Below the pieces are notes generated by a model. That model was not told the DNA's origin. It did no database searches and saw only the letters and a list, made by a program, of their open reading frames with translations. 47,103 bases of DNA from a virus: positions 272 through 47,374 of the IMG/VR virus record IMGVR_UViG_3300037961_006195; one strand, written 5' to 3'. Shown here in pieces: positions 23,767 through 32,108 of the stretch; position 1 is the first letter of the stretch, and each line of letters starts with the position of its first letter. The position numbers and the translations under genes were made by a program.

Positions 23767-24105
23767 AAACACTTCTTCAAGTACAGCTTTTTCTAGTCGG
23801 ATCGCGTAAATCGGTCCGACTTTTTTTAGTATCGCAAATACGACCCCTTCTTTTTCGTCTTCTTCTGTAGGGAGAAGTTGCTGCTTGATGTCTTTTAGAG
23901 CGTCATAACCGCCAAGCATTGGAGCAATATCTTTCTTGCCAAAAAGCCACATTATGTCACTTTGATCTTCCGTAGCAACATAAAGCCCTATCGGCTCGTT
24001 TTCTTTTAAGCTTTTCTTAAATTTAGGAACTAATTCTTCTTCAAGAGTTGAGATATTTTTGAATATGTTTTTAATTTTTTCTCTGGCTTCAGGATGTTCA
24101 AACAT
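23758..24105 (-). CDS. Small hypothetical protein (115 aa)
   Basis: It begins MFEHPEAREKIKNIFKNIST and continues with a mixed alpha/beta domain (PIGLYVATEDQSDIMWLFG). It is converging with the fibre-like gene and overlaps its last nine bases. Its 3' coding part contains the plus-strand terminator. The ATG shares a base with the stop of the dCMP deaminase gene, so it is probably translated with it. Confidence 0.6.
   Translation of the reverse strand: MFEHPEAREKIKNIFKNISTLEEELVPKFKKSLKENEPIGLYVATEDQSDIMWLFGKKDIAPMLGGYDALKDIKQQLLPTEEDEKEGVVFAILKKVGPIYAIRLEKAVLEEVFLG
23794..23829 (+). terminator. Terminator of the 17.7-23.8 kb plus operon
   Basis: GTCGGATCG and CGGTCCGAC pair over nine positions (one T-G) around a seven-base loop, followed by seven Ts. 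The element sits within the coding sequence of the converging minus-strand gene. Confidence 0.75.
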
Positions 24106-24512
24106 TACATTTTTTCAACTTCTACACCGAGCTGCTTAAGAACATCGATGCCATCTGTAATTCTATACTCGTTACGATAGTAAACTTTTTTTACTCCCGC
24201 TTGTGCGATCATTTTTGAGCAATCTGGACATGGGCTGTGAGTACAGAATAATTCGGATCCGTCGATAGATTCTGATGATTTAGCCATCTTTACCAACGCA
24301 TTTTGTTCTGCGTGAAGAACAAAGGGGTTTGTGCTACCATCTTCTCGCTCACAGCAATTGGTATGAAATCCTGACGGTGTGCCGTTCCAGCCATGAGCTA
24401 ATATACTCCCATTCTTAACTACAATTGCTCCTACTTTCATTCTTTTACAATTTGAAACCTGAGAAAATAACTCAGCGGTCTTCATGTAAGCTTCTTTGAT
24501 CTCAGGCTTCAT
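24105..24512 (-). CDS. dCMP deaminase (135 aa)
   Basis: A zinc-dependent cytidine/deoxycytidylate deaminase. It has the zinc and catalytic motif HAEQNAL (His67, Glu69) and PCPDCSK (Cys95, Cys98), plus GWNGTPSGFH early in the sequence. It converts dCMP to dUMP, feeding thymidylate synthesis during phage replication. Its length is typical. It has its own host-type promoter (24533-24561), unlike the late genes around it. Family-level function is well supported; regulation by dCTP/dTTP cannot be judged. Confidence 0.92.
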   Translation of the reverse strand: MKPEIKEAYMKTAELFSQVSNCKRMKVGAIVVKNGSILAHGWNGTPSGFHTNCCEREDGSTNPFVLHAEQNALVKMAKSSESIDGSELFCTHSPCPDCSKMIAQAGVKKVYYRNEYRITDGIDVLKQLGVEVEKM

Positions 24513-24532
24513 AAGGATAGATTCTTCTATCT

Positions 24533-24561
24533 ATTATATCACTTAAATTCGCTTATGTCTA
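24533..24561 (-). promoter_or_regulatory. Sigma70-type promoter for dCMP deaminase
   Basis: TAGACA (24561-24556), 17-base spacer, perfect TATAAT (24538-24533), 21 bases before the ATG at 24512. The -35 lies within the 3' end of the upstream gene. Confidence 0.75.
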
Positions 24562-24815
24562 ATATCCTTAATACCCTGTTCATCTCTAAGGTATTTTTTA
24601 TACTCTTCAAAATGCTTAATATCTTCTTGGCTTAAGAATATCTTGCCTGTTTTAGGAGGGCGAACCCTCTTCTTAACAACGGGCTCTGGCTCCACTTCAG
24701 GCTCTGGATCTGTAAAAAATTCTTCTAGCTTATCCTGAGGAATCTTATACTCTTCTTCCTGAGATGGTTTTTCAGCTTTAGCTGCCGATGTTCTTCTTGG
24801 TCTTCTGGTTGTCAT
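24543..24815 (-). CDS. Small charged hypothetical protein (90 aa)
   Basis: I chose the ATG at 24815 (MTTRRPRRTSAAKAEKPSQE), which overlaps the upstream stop in an ATGA. A longer frame opens at 24851. The N-terminus is Arg-rich, the middle Pro/Glu-rich (DPEPEVEPEPVVKK) and the C-terminus basic. It may be a disordered linker or a nucleic-acid-binding tail protein. The function is unknown. Confidence 0.6.
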   Translation of the reverse strand: MTTRRPRRTSAAKAEKPSQEEEYKIPQDKLEEFFTDPEPEVEPEPVVKKRVRPPKTGKIFLSQEDIKHFEEYKKYLRDEQGIKDIRHKRI

Positions 24816-25210
24816 ATTCTTCTCCGCTTGCAAGTAGAGCATCCGGCCCAACCATTAACCCTAGAGGGACCTGGATACTGAGTACCGGGAGCGTCTGTAT
24901 TAGAACTTACTTCATAAAGTCCTGGAGCTAAAGTTGATGCTTTCTTAGCTCTAGTGTTGGCCCAGTTTTGCCAGCCCCACATATCCTCTGAGCCATATAC
25001 ATGTGGATTTTGTTGAGAATTATTAGCCATAGCAGCTCTTGTATTTCTAGAAGGTCCTGAGTTAACTCTATTAGATGATTTTAAATACCGGTCCTGGGCA
25101 AGTGCCTCTCTAACATACGCAGTGTTCTGAGTTAGCTTATCTCTATAGTCTGCGTTCTGTCTCGAAGCTTTCCAAGACTCATATGGCGCATTGTTTGAAT
25201 TAATAGCCAT
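24812..25210 (-). CDS. Hypothetical protein (132 aa)
   Basis: An Asn/Ala/Arg-rich, probably disordered sequence (MAINSNNAPYESWKASRQN...), with WGWQNWANTRAKK in the middle and a C-terminal CSTCKRRRI. GTTTAAAG lies 21 bases before the ATG, so it is probably a late gene and possibly a minor virion component. No family recognised. Confidence 0.6.
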   Translation of the reverse strand: MAINSNNAPYESWKASRQNADYRDKLTQNTAYVREALAQDRYLKSSNRVNSGPSRNTRAAMANNSQQNPHVYGSEDMWGWQNWANTRAKKASTLAPGLYEVSSNTDAPGTQYPGPSRVNGWAGCSTCKRRRI

Positions 25211-25231
25211 TATTGTTCCTGTCTAAAATGT

Positions 25232-25239
25232 CTTTAAAC
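25232..25239 (-). promoter_or_regulatory. Candidate late promoter GTTTAAAG (divergent pair, minus arm)
   Basis: ATTTTTTGTTTAAAGAC on the minus strand, 21 bases before the ATG at 25210 and almost identical to the copy at 9442. A plus-strand copy lies 17 bases away. Confidence 0.65.
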
Positions 25240-25256
25240 AAAAAATCAAATTTAGG

Positions 25257-25264
25257 GTTTAAAG
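25257..25264 (+). promoter_or_regulatory. Candidate late promoter GTTTAAAG (divergent pair, plus arm)
   Basis: GTTTAAAG 27 bases before the ATG at 25292. A TATAAT-like hexamer (25275-25280) follows, so this start may have two promoter signals. Confidence 0.6.
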
Positions 25265-25291
25265 AAAGGTACGTATAATACAGTGTACATC

Positions 25292-25636
25292 ATGGCTACA
25301 AGCAAAATGTCCAGACCTGCAGCCGAGGAAGTTAGTGCTGGAGATACTACTTCATCTTTTGACTTCGGAGAGCCAGAGGTTGTTCCGGTAGAAATTAGCG
25401 AAGGAAAATTTCTATATCTAAAAGAACCCTGCGCAGAGGACCTTATTCATATTGCTGATATCAACGACGACGAAAAGTTGGGAGAGATTGAGGCAACCCT
25501 TCAGACGATTTGTATTCTTCACGCGCCCGAAAGAGGCGGCAAAAAACTCTCTATGAGAGACGCAAAAAGATTAACCGCAAGGCAACTCAAAAAAATTGGC
25601 GAAGCATTGGGGACCCTATTAGGATCGGATGAGTGA
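25292..25636 (+). CDS. Possible tail assembly chaperone (114 aa)
   Basis: I chose ATG 25292 over the in-frame GTG at 25283. The sequence (FLYLKEPCAEDLIHIADIND, then RLTARQLKKIGEALGTLLG) has the look of the small alpha/beta tail-assembly or tape-measure chaperones that precede tail genes in many contractile-tailed phages. That is inference from length, charge and position before the sheath. It overlaps the next gene by eight bases in a different frame, with no sign of a programmed frameshift. Confidence 0.55.
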   Translation: MATSKMSRPAAEEVSAGDTTSSFDFGEPEVVPVEISEGKFLYLKEPCAEDLIHIADINDDEKLGEIEATLQTICILHAPERGGKKLSMRDAKRLTARQLKKIGEALGTLLGSDE

Positions 25637-26054
25637 TAAATACTCGGTAATAAGAGAGCATAATTATACTATCTTAGTTAAAGATAGAAATAACAACGTA
25701 CTAAATTTTAGAGATATAACCGGAGAAGACTTAGAATTTTTAGAAAGATACTTTGATGAGAAAAAAGATCTTACTGTAAACGACGTAATTACGGTTTTAG
25801 AAAGAATAAATATATCGGGCGTAAGCATAAGAAGATTAACACCAAAGGTTATAAAAGAAGTTTTTGAAATTGTGGTAAAAGAGATATTTTGCAATTTTAT
25901 GCCGAAACTCAAATGGTTAGAGGTGTGCTACGCTTTACAAAATAATTCTTTTGTTGCGATAAGTTTTTTTGAATCACAGCCGATGACAAAAGTTATGGCT
26001 ATGGTTCAAGTCCATCAGGAAGCTGTATCTGAATTGAAAAAATCGCAAACATAA
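25629..26054 (+). CDS. Possible second tail assembly protein (141 aa)
   Basis: It begins MSDKYSVIREHNYTILVKDRNNN and continues LNFRDITGEDLEFLERYFDE with a helical C-terminus. The opening strands and acidic turn (ITGEDLEFLER) parallel the preceding protein's FLYLKEPCAEDL, so the two may be distant paralogues. The start is preceded by AGGA. Its stop shares a base with the following ATG. Confidence 0.55.
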   Translation: MSDKYSVIREHNYTILVKDRNNNVLNFRDITGEDLEFLERYFDEKKDLTVNDVITVLERINISGVSIRRLTPKVIKEVFEIVVKEIFCNFMPKLKWLEVCYALQNNSFVAISFFESQPMTKVMAMVQVHQEAVSELKKSQT

Positions 26055-26296
26055 TGACAGATGAATTAAGATTGAGGCTCATATTAATTTTATGCTCAAT
26101 TGTAGTACAAAAAAATCATACTAAATTAAAAGAGTTTGTTCAAGTGTGTTCTCATCATGTCACTGATTCAGACTTTAATAAGATTATGAGGAAGTCTCTA
26201 AAGATTTTGGAGTTTCAATCTTGTGGCAGTGAAAGCTGTCCAGATTGGTTAATGAATAACTTATTCGATCTGTACAAAAGCAATTCGGAAGATTAA
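26054..26296 (+). CDS. Small hypothetical protein (80 aa)
   Basis: The sequence MTDELRLRLILILCSIVVQKNHTKLKEFVQ opens with a hydrophobic helix, with a His/Cys-containing region (CSHHV; CGSESCPDWL) further along. It lies in the operon between the possible chaperones and the sheath. No family is recognised. The four cysteines could form a metal site, but spacing is not diagnostic. Confidence 0.55.
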   Translation: MTDELRLRLILILCSIVVQKNHTKLKEFVQVCSHHVTDSDFNKIMRKSLKILEFQSCGSESCPDWLMNNLFDLYKSNSED

Positions 26297-26315
26297 AGCT
26301 TATAAATAGCCGTTT

Positions 26316-26323
26316 GTTTAAAG
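26316..26323 (+). promoter_or_regulatory. Candidate late promoter GTTTAAAG before the sheath gene
   Basis: GTTTAAAG 39 bases before the sheath ATG. A T4-late-like TATAAATA (26301-26308) lies eight bases further upstream. Confidence 0.6.
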
Positions 26324-26362
26324 ACAATCTGAAAGGCCTCTTACTTTGTAAAGATTTAATTT

Positions 26363-29300
26363 ATGGCTAATCCTGTAAACATTAATGTCGGCGCTCTACA
26401 GCGCCCTGGAGTGTTTGTTACTCAGTCTGCGACTGGCGGATTACCTCAACCTCTGGCGTCTCACGCTATTGGTTATATCTTTGGTTCTACACCTGTGGAT
26501 CCATATGATGAAAATCCCCTAGACGAGTATTCATCTCTACCTCCATATCTACCAACACAAGTTGGTTCGCTCGAAGATTGGGTTCAAAGAGCTGGTGGTG
26601 TTCCTACTGCCGCTAATAATCCCCAATCGATTACTTCATACGATTCTGTTAAAGCGTTCTTTGAGAACGTTGGTGTTAACGGAATTCTATACTACACTCG
26701 CGTAACTCCAACTCCAGAATCCAAGGTTGTCGTAACCAAGGGTGCTGGCTGGAACCTATTTGCTCTTAAAGTCGGTGATCGTTACTTCGGAGATAAGTCT
26801 CTGGGTATTAATGATGCCGCTGGCGTAGAAATCAAGGTCATTACAACTACTGCTCTTGATGCAAATGATAACGCGTTTGATATCGTAGGTTATCTTGCTG
26901 AAGACGATCCTGACTTCAAGACTTTCTATAGAATTGAGCAAACTGATGAAGAGGCTAAAAAAGCCACTTTCAGAATCTATTCTAAAGACGCTCGTCAGAT
27001 TCCTACAATTCAAAGCTTCAAAGGATACCAGATCTCTGATACAGCTTACGCAACTCCTACAGATGCAGGCACGATTAGTCGCTATGTTCCTATCAAAGAA
27101 CTCGACTTCCGTTGTATTGCAAGAGACGTAACTACTCAAGAGCCTGTACTTCCTATCTCTGGTTCTGCTATTGGTAACTTCTTAGAAGAAACTTCTGTAA
27201 GCGGAAACACTGCAGCTGCTGCTTCCTTCACTGCTTCGACCGGCGCAGTTAAGATGGCTGATATTACTAAGCTTAGCATTGGTTCTGACGCACTTGCTGC
27301 TGGAGATAAAGTTGTTTTTGAGGGTATTGATCCTGGTGCAGTTGCTTATAACGGAGCTGGAGAGCTTCCTTGCGGAAACATCTTCTATAGCACTACTTAC
27401 ACCGTTCTAAGCGTTAACGCTAGTACTAATACGTTCATTATCAATAATGGTTCTGGTGCTGCTTTAACTTTCACTTCTGACGACGCCTTAGAAGTTAGAG
27501 TCCGTAGACTAGCTTATGACCCAGAAGTTCAAGCCGATGTATTCAAAGCAATCGAAGACTTCCTAATCGACCAGGAAATCTACGCTACTGACGCTTTAAT
27601 TCCAGACAATAAAATTGTTGCTGTCACCACTGATGAAAGAGTCGGAAAAGACGATCATGTTAAATGGTCCGATGGATTTGCCGCTTACTATCAATGGGAT
27701 GCAAGCACTACCGCTTTCACTGCAGGAGCAGCTGGAGGAGGCCTAACTGAGGTTCCTAATGGAACAATCACTTCTGTAGGCGGTAATGTAACAAGAACCG
27801 GATACGTTCCTGATAGCGTTCAAGTTTTCTATGTAAATATCGCAGGTGAGAACAGAGTCATTATTGCTAATGGCGCAACTCCTGACGAGCTTACTGCCGA
27901 TATTGTTAAGTCGCTAAAAGAAGTATTAGCTGAGAAAGAGTTAGATCCTTTCTACGATGTAGAAGCAGTTGCTGTTGACTACTCTGGATTGGGCTCTGGT
28001 AACTTTGCACCTAACAACGGAATCGCAATTACCACCTCTACTGCTACTGCTGGTAAGCCTGCTCTTCGTCCTACAAATGACGGACAGCCTCTTACAGGTA
28101 CAATTGCTACTACGGCAGCTAACACAACTATCCAAGGATCTACTTCCGCTCAGAGTGGAACTGTTCAGCTTCTAGCAAGTGGTGCTCTAATGGGTACTAA
28201 CACAGAATTCCTTTCTGTTATTGCTCCTGGATACAGAATCCTCATTGGATCTGCCACATACGAAGTTGTTGAAGTTACCTCTAACACTCAGGCGATTGTA
28301 AGCAACCGTGCTGGAACTACCGTTGGTGCTGGAGCTTCTTATAGCACAGTAACCACAAGATTCACCGAAGATCTTTATGCTGGATCTTATGTTGTTATTA
28401 ACGGATACAGATTTGAAGTTGCTAGCGTAACTAACGACTCTGCTTTCGTAGTAACAACCGCTCCTACATTCACTGCAAGTTCTACTACAGTCTTCCTAGA
28501 TAGCTCCATTGCTAACGGATTCTATCGCCACGACTACATCCTTAAGGTCAAGATTACATCTAAGAATGGTATTCCTTCTCCGGTTGTTCCTGGTCTTAAT
28601 AGATATGGTCAGAAAGACACCAACGTTGTAAGAATTAGCTCTCTTTCTGAAGCAGCCGACTTCAACGCTTATAAGTTATCTGCAAAGGCAAGAGCTCAAG
28701 ACTTTGTTTATGCCATTGAGCAGGGCATGGGTGCCAGTGACTATCGTCCAGGCTTCCTCTTCGCTCCCGAAGCATATGCAAACTTCAAGCAAGAAACTGG
28801 TGTACTCACCAAGAAAGAAGCAAGAGAAGAAAGAGTCAAGGTTACTCAATCACTTCTAAAGGCTGCCGAAGGTAAGCTTGGCGAAGTTGAGGGTATCTCT
28901 GGAACTCAGCACATCGCTCTTATCGACTGCGGCGCTGATGAACTCAGCCTAAGCGAAGTACAAGACGAACTCTCTTATGTTAAGTATACTGCCGGAGCTC
29001 CTTTCGGTCATGGTGCTTTCTATGCTCCATACATTAAGAACGCTTCTGACAGATTTGTTCCTCCTAGCGCGTTCATTGCAGGTATTGCTTGCTCTAGATA
29101 CGTTAATGAAGGATTCCAACAATCACCTGCTGGCGCAAGATATCCGCTAAGAGGAGCCACCGGCCTTCGCTTTGATATCACAGCTCAACAGCAAGAAGTT
29201 ACATATCCTCTAGGCCTCAATCCTATTAGAAGCCTACCTAATAGAGGAATTGTTGCTTGGGGTGCTAGAACAATGAGTCCTAACGCTCTATTCAAGTATG

Positions 29301-29695
29301 TTAACACTAGAGCAATCCTTAACGTTCTTCTTGACGTTATGGCTAGAAGCTTTGACGATGTTCTCTTTGAACAGATTGACTCCGCGGGTACACTTTACTC
29401 CAGAGCCAAGTCTATCGCTTCTCAGGTTATGGGTCAACTCTATCGTCAGGGTGCTCTCTTTGGAGCAAGACCAGAGCAGGCATACCTGGTTGTTTGTTCT
29501 GATGCTAACAATAGCTTAAGTGATCTAGAAAATGGAACATTGAGACTTGATGCTTATGTGGCTACATCGCCAACTCTCGAGCGTCTAGTTGTTACTGTGG
29601 TTAGAACACCTGCTGGTCAGGTTGCTCAGGTACAGGATACATTCTCTAGAAACGTAGATAGATTCGACTATCTCCTTAACCAAACTACAGTTTGA
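26363..29695 (+). CDS. Tail sheath protein (1110 aa)
   Basis: The N-terminus (NVGALQRPGVFVTQSATGG) and C-terminal core (ISLPNRG-like RSLPNRGIVAWGARTM, VNTRAILNVLLDVMARSFD, then LERLVVTVVRTP) are diagnostic of contractile phage sheaths. The subunits form the contracting outer cylinder around the tail tube. At 1110 residues it is much longer than T4 gp18 (659). Extra material includes beta-type insertions at ~275-380 and ~590-715, where two similar units occur (YRILIGSATYEVVEVTSNT; YVVINGYRFEVASVTNDS). Codon choice suggests high expression. Confidence 0.93.
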   Translation: MANPVNINVGALQRPGVFVTQSATGGLPQPLASHAIGYIFGSTPVDPYDENPLDEYSSLPPYLPTQVGSLEDWVQRAGGVPTAANNPQSITSYDSVKAFFENVGVNGILYYTRVTPTPESKVVVTKGAGWNLFALKVGDRYFGDKSLGINDAAGVEIKVITTTALDANDNAFDIVGYLAEDDPDFKTFYRIEQTDEEAKKATFRIYSKDARQIPTIQSFKGYQISDTAYATPTDAGTISRYVPIKELDFRCIARDVTTQEPVLPISGSAIGNFLEETSVSGNTAAAASFTASTGAVKMADITKLSIGSDALAAGDKVVFEGIDPGAVAYNGAGELPCGNIFYSTTYTVLSVNASTNTFIINNGSGAALTFTSDDALEVRVRRLAYDPEVQADVFKAIEDFLIDQEIYATDALIPDNKIVAVTTDERVGKDDHVKWSDGFAAYYQWDASTTAFTAGAAGGGLTEVPNGTITSVGGNVTRTGYVPDSVQVFYVNIAGENRVIIANGATPDELTADIVKSLKEVLAEKELDPFYDVEAVAVDYSGLGSGNFAPNNGIAITTSTATAGKPALRPTNDGQPLTGTIATTAANTTIQGSTSAQSGTVQLLASGALMGTNTEFLSVIAPGYRILIGSATYEVVEVTSNTQAIVSNRAGTTVGAGASYSTVTTRFTEDLYAGSYVVINGYRFEVASVTNDSAFVVTTAPTFTASSTTVFLDSSIANGFYRHDYILKVKITSKNGIPSPVVPGLNRYGQKDTNVVRISSLSEAADFNAYKLSAKARAQDFVYAIEQGMGASDYRPGFLFAPEAYANFKQETGVLTKKEAREERVKVTQSLLKAAEGKLGEVEGISGTQHIALIDCGADELSLSEVQDELSYVKYTAGAPFGHGAFYAPYIKNASDRFVPPSAFIAGIACSRYVNEGFQQSPAGARYPLRGATGLRFDITAQQQEVTYPLGLNPIRSLPNRGIVAWGARTMSPNALFKYVNTRAILNVLLDVMARSFDDVLFEQIDSAGTLYSRAKSIASQVMGQLYRQGALFGARPEQAYLVVCSDANNSLSDLENGTLRLDAYVATSPTLERLVVTVVRTPAGQVAQVQDTFSRNVDRFDYLLNQTTV

Positions 29696-29704
29696 TAATT
29701 AAAA

Positions 29705-31573
29705 ATGTCTGATAATCAAGAACAGGTTTTAAACGCTAAAGAGCCTTTAACTTCTCAACAAAAAAAGAAGACTGTACACATTGAAATGTTCAGAGCTGGT
29801 CCGCAAATCAGCTCTACTGGACAAAAATTAATGTTCACAGAAGAGGATCTGGATCAAGTTGTAGGAACATACGCTCCTGATGACCACGAAGCCCCCTTGA
29901 TTATCGGGCATGATCAAACAGATGGAACCCCAGCATTGGGTTGGGTCAAGAATCTTTGGAGAAAAGGTAAGGCTTTATGGGGTAACGTTGAACTTACCCC
30001 TAAGGCTGAAAAACTAATTCGCGATGGAGTGTTTAAGAAAGTAAGTAGCTCCTTCTATTTACCCGAGGCGGAAACTAACCCCCACCCCGGCAAACTGGCG
30101 CTCCGCCACCTCGGATTAGTATCTATTCCTGCTGTTAAAGGCCTAACCGCTTTTTCCGAAGGTGAACTTAATAACGAAAAAATTATTAATCTAACCCCCG
30201 AAGATGGGGATATCACTATTTCGTTTAAAGAAGCCTTAGAAACAAACAACTCTGCTATGACTAAAAAGAAAACAGAAGACGTTGTCAAGGAGGTCACTGT
30301 TGATCAAAGCGCTGATCATGCAGAAGGCTCCATGACCGTCAACATTAACATCGGCGGAGGCAAGCCTTCCGTCTATGATGACTCCGGCAATCAAGTTAGC
30401 GAAACAGGTGCTCCTGCCGATTATAAAATGGAGTATGCCGCTGATGAAGAAACAGAAGAAGAAATGGCTCCAGAGGCCGAAGCTGAAGCTCCTGAAGCTG
30501 AAGGCGAAGGCGATGATATGGGACTAGAAGATGAAGGTGGCGAAGAAGAAGCCCCCGCTGAAGAGGAAGCTCCTGCCGAAGAAGGCATGGGTGATGAAGA
30601 AGGAGAAGGCGAAGAGCCTGCTGGTGAGGAAGGCGAAGAAGATATCTCTGGTGAAATGGAAGATAACGACAAGAAAATTGCCTCTCTAGCTGCCGAGTAC
30701 GACGAAGACGAGCTCTTCCAAGCACTGGCTCTCAAGAAGCAAGCCGGCTCCATGATGGAGAAGGATATGTCTTCTTATGGCGAAATGCCCGAAGGACTTA
30801 AGAAGCACATGGAAGAGAAAGAAGGTAAAGGAGAGGACGAAGAAGAGAAGAAAGAAGAGGCTGATCACTCTGAAGAAGTGGTCGATAACGCTGAAGAAAA
30901 GAAAGAGGAAGAAGTAAGCGATAACGCTGAAGAAGCTCCTGAGGCCAAGGAAGAAGCTAAAACTGACATGGCTGAAGAGGAAAAAGAGGAAGAGGAAGAA
31001 GAGAAATCTGATATGTCAGAAGAGGTTAAAGAAGAGAAGAAAGAGACTGCTGATCACGCCGAAGAAGCTGCACCTCTGGCTACCGAATCTCTAGATCATG
31101 GCGAAGCTGCCATTGGAGATCAGAGCATTGATACCCTCAACGCTCGTGTAGCCGAACTCGAGGAAGAGCTTAATAAGCAAAGAAAGCTTGCTCGCGAGAA
31201 AGAGATTTCTTCGTTTGCTGAAGGACTCTATGAGTCTGGAAAGCTCACAGAACAAGTTGTACCTAAAGGTGATCTTGTTCGCTTCATGGAGACACTTAAC
31301 CATAAGAACTCTGTGAATTTCTCAGAGACCGGAAAGGCCTCTCAGTTTGACTTCATGCGTGGAGTCCTTGAGTCCCTACCTTCCATGGTCTCGTTTGAAG
31401 AGTTTGCAACACCAGCTTCCGCTCCTAAGAAGTCGAAGTCGGTAGAGCCCAACGCTTCTGGATACGCTTACGATCCAAACACCGCTGATGTTCATGCCGA
31501 TGCGTTATCTTACGCTGAAGAGAATGGATGCGATTACTTAACAGCTGTTAAGTTTGTTATTAACAACAACTAA
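29705..31573 (+). CDS. Prohead protease fused to scaffold, Mu I/Z-like (622 aa)
   Basis: Residues ~20-155 resemble Mu protein I: LMFTEEDLDQVVGTY, EAPLIIGHDQTDGTPALGWV with a candidate catalytic His, KALWGNVELTPKA, then FKKVSSSFYLPEA with candidate Ser. This protease would mature the capsid and remove scaffold. An extremely acidic Glu/Ala/Gly/Pro region (~245-470) follows. The last ~150 residues hold a coiled coil (LNARVAELEEELNKQRKLA) typical of scaffold/GPO-like delta domains. It lies nine bases after the sheath and before the capsid genes. Confidence 0.8.
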   Translation: MSDNQEQVLNAKEPLTSQQKKKTVHIEMFRAGPQISSTGQKLMFTEEDLDQVVGTYAPDDHEAPLIIGHDQTDGTPALGWVKNLWRKGKALWGNVELTPKAEKLIRDGVFKKVSSSFYLPEAETNPHPGKLALRHLGLVSIPAVKGLTAFSEGELNNEKIINLTPEDGDITISFKEALETNNSAMTKKKTEDVVKEVTVDQSADHAEGSMTVNINIGGGKPSVYDDSGNQVSETGAPADYKMEYAADEETEEEMAPEAEAEAPEAEGEGDDMGLEDEGGEEEAPAEEEAPAEEGMGDEEGEGEEPAGEEGEEDISGEMEDNDKKIASLAAEYDEDELFQALALKKQAGSMMEKDMSSYGEMPEGLKKHMEEKEGKGEDEEEKKEEADHSEEVVDNAEEKKEEEVSDNAEEAPEAKEEAKTDMAEEEKEEEEEEKSDMSEEVKEEKKETADHAEEAAPLATESLDHGEAAIGDQSIDTLNARVAELEEELNKQRKLAREKEISSFAEGLYESGKLTEQVVPKGDLVRFMETLNHKNSVNFSETGKASQFDFMRGVLESLPSMVSFEEFATPASAPKKSKSVEPNASGYAYDPNTADVHADALSYAEENGCDYLTAVKFVINNN

Positions 31574-31584
31574 GGTAAATACTA

Positions 31585-32085
31585 ATGGCAACAGACCCAC
31601 GTTATATGTCTTTTGACCACCAGTATGTCGAAACTGTATCGACCAGCGCTACAATTGCTGCTCACCGTTTCGTAACTCGTGGTGGTGCATACCCCGCTAA
31701 TGACGGCGACTTCGCCGCTGGCGTAACTATTTTTGATGCTCCTGGCCAAGGTCAACTCACAGCTAAGGGCTATCAAGTCGATGATGGATCTACTCTCGTA
31801 TATGAGGGTCAGCTTAACCCATCCACAACTCCTGCTAAGCCTGGAGTATTCCCATATCAGGGCCTTCTTTCTGTAGTAACAGAAGGAATCGCTATCGTTC
31901 AAGTTGACGCAACTTCTGGTGCGTTTGCTGTTGACGCTGCTGTATATGCTTCTGATTCCGGTGAAGCTATTGCTTCCGGTGGTGGCGGTACAAATTTCGT
32001 TCTTGGTCGCGCTCTTGATACCGCTGCTGGCACAACTGCTGGTCAGTATATCAGAGTTAAGCTAGGTTCTGAAGGCGCTGCTTGA
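31585..32085 (+). CDS. Capsid decoration/stabilising protein (166 aa)
   Basis: A Gly/Ala/Thr-rich beta protein (MATDPRYMSFDHQYVETVS; later GEAIASGGGGTNFVLGRALDTAAG), matching the DUF2190-type pattern of small head proteins found just before major capsid genes. The GRALDTAAGTTAGQYIRVKL ending is the clearest part. It probably trimerises on the capsid surface. The gene is between the protease-scaffold and major capsid genes, with AAAGGAG starting just after its stop. Confidence 0.75.
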   Translation: MATDPRYMSFDHQYVETVSTSATIAAHRFVTRGGAYPANDGDFAAGVTIFDAPGQGQLTAKGYQVDDGSTLVYEGQLNPSTTPAKPGVFPYQGLLSVVTEGIAIVQVDATSGAFAVDAAVYASDSGEAIASGGGGTNFVLGRALDTAAGTTAGQYIRVKLGSEGAA

Positions 32086-32108
32086 TAAATAAAGGAGAAT
32101 ATTAAATC

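Noticed and set aside
25580-25640. Possible programmed frameshift joining the two tail-chaperone-like genes, near a run of seven As
   Set aside because: The downstream frame has a TAG at 25620-25622, so a slip at the A-run could not continue into it, and no slippery site lies between that stop and the end of the first gene. Separate starts explain it.
26301-26308. T4-type late promoter TATAAATA before the sheath
   Set aside because: I did not see this octamer before the other virion genes, and GTTTAAAG lies closer to the start. Reported only as context.
30233-30240. GTTTAAAG on the plus strand
   Set aside because: Inside the protease-scaffold gene, encoding part of SFKEAL, with no start nearby; chance match.
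30396-30753. Two minus-strand open frames of 109 and 110 residues
   Set aside because: They are antisense to the Glu-rich region of the protease-scaffold gene, giving Ser/Leu-rich artefacts.
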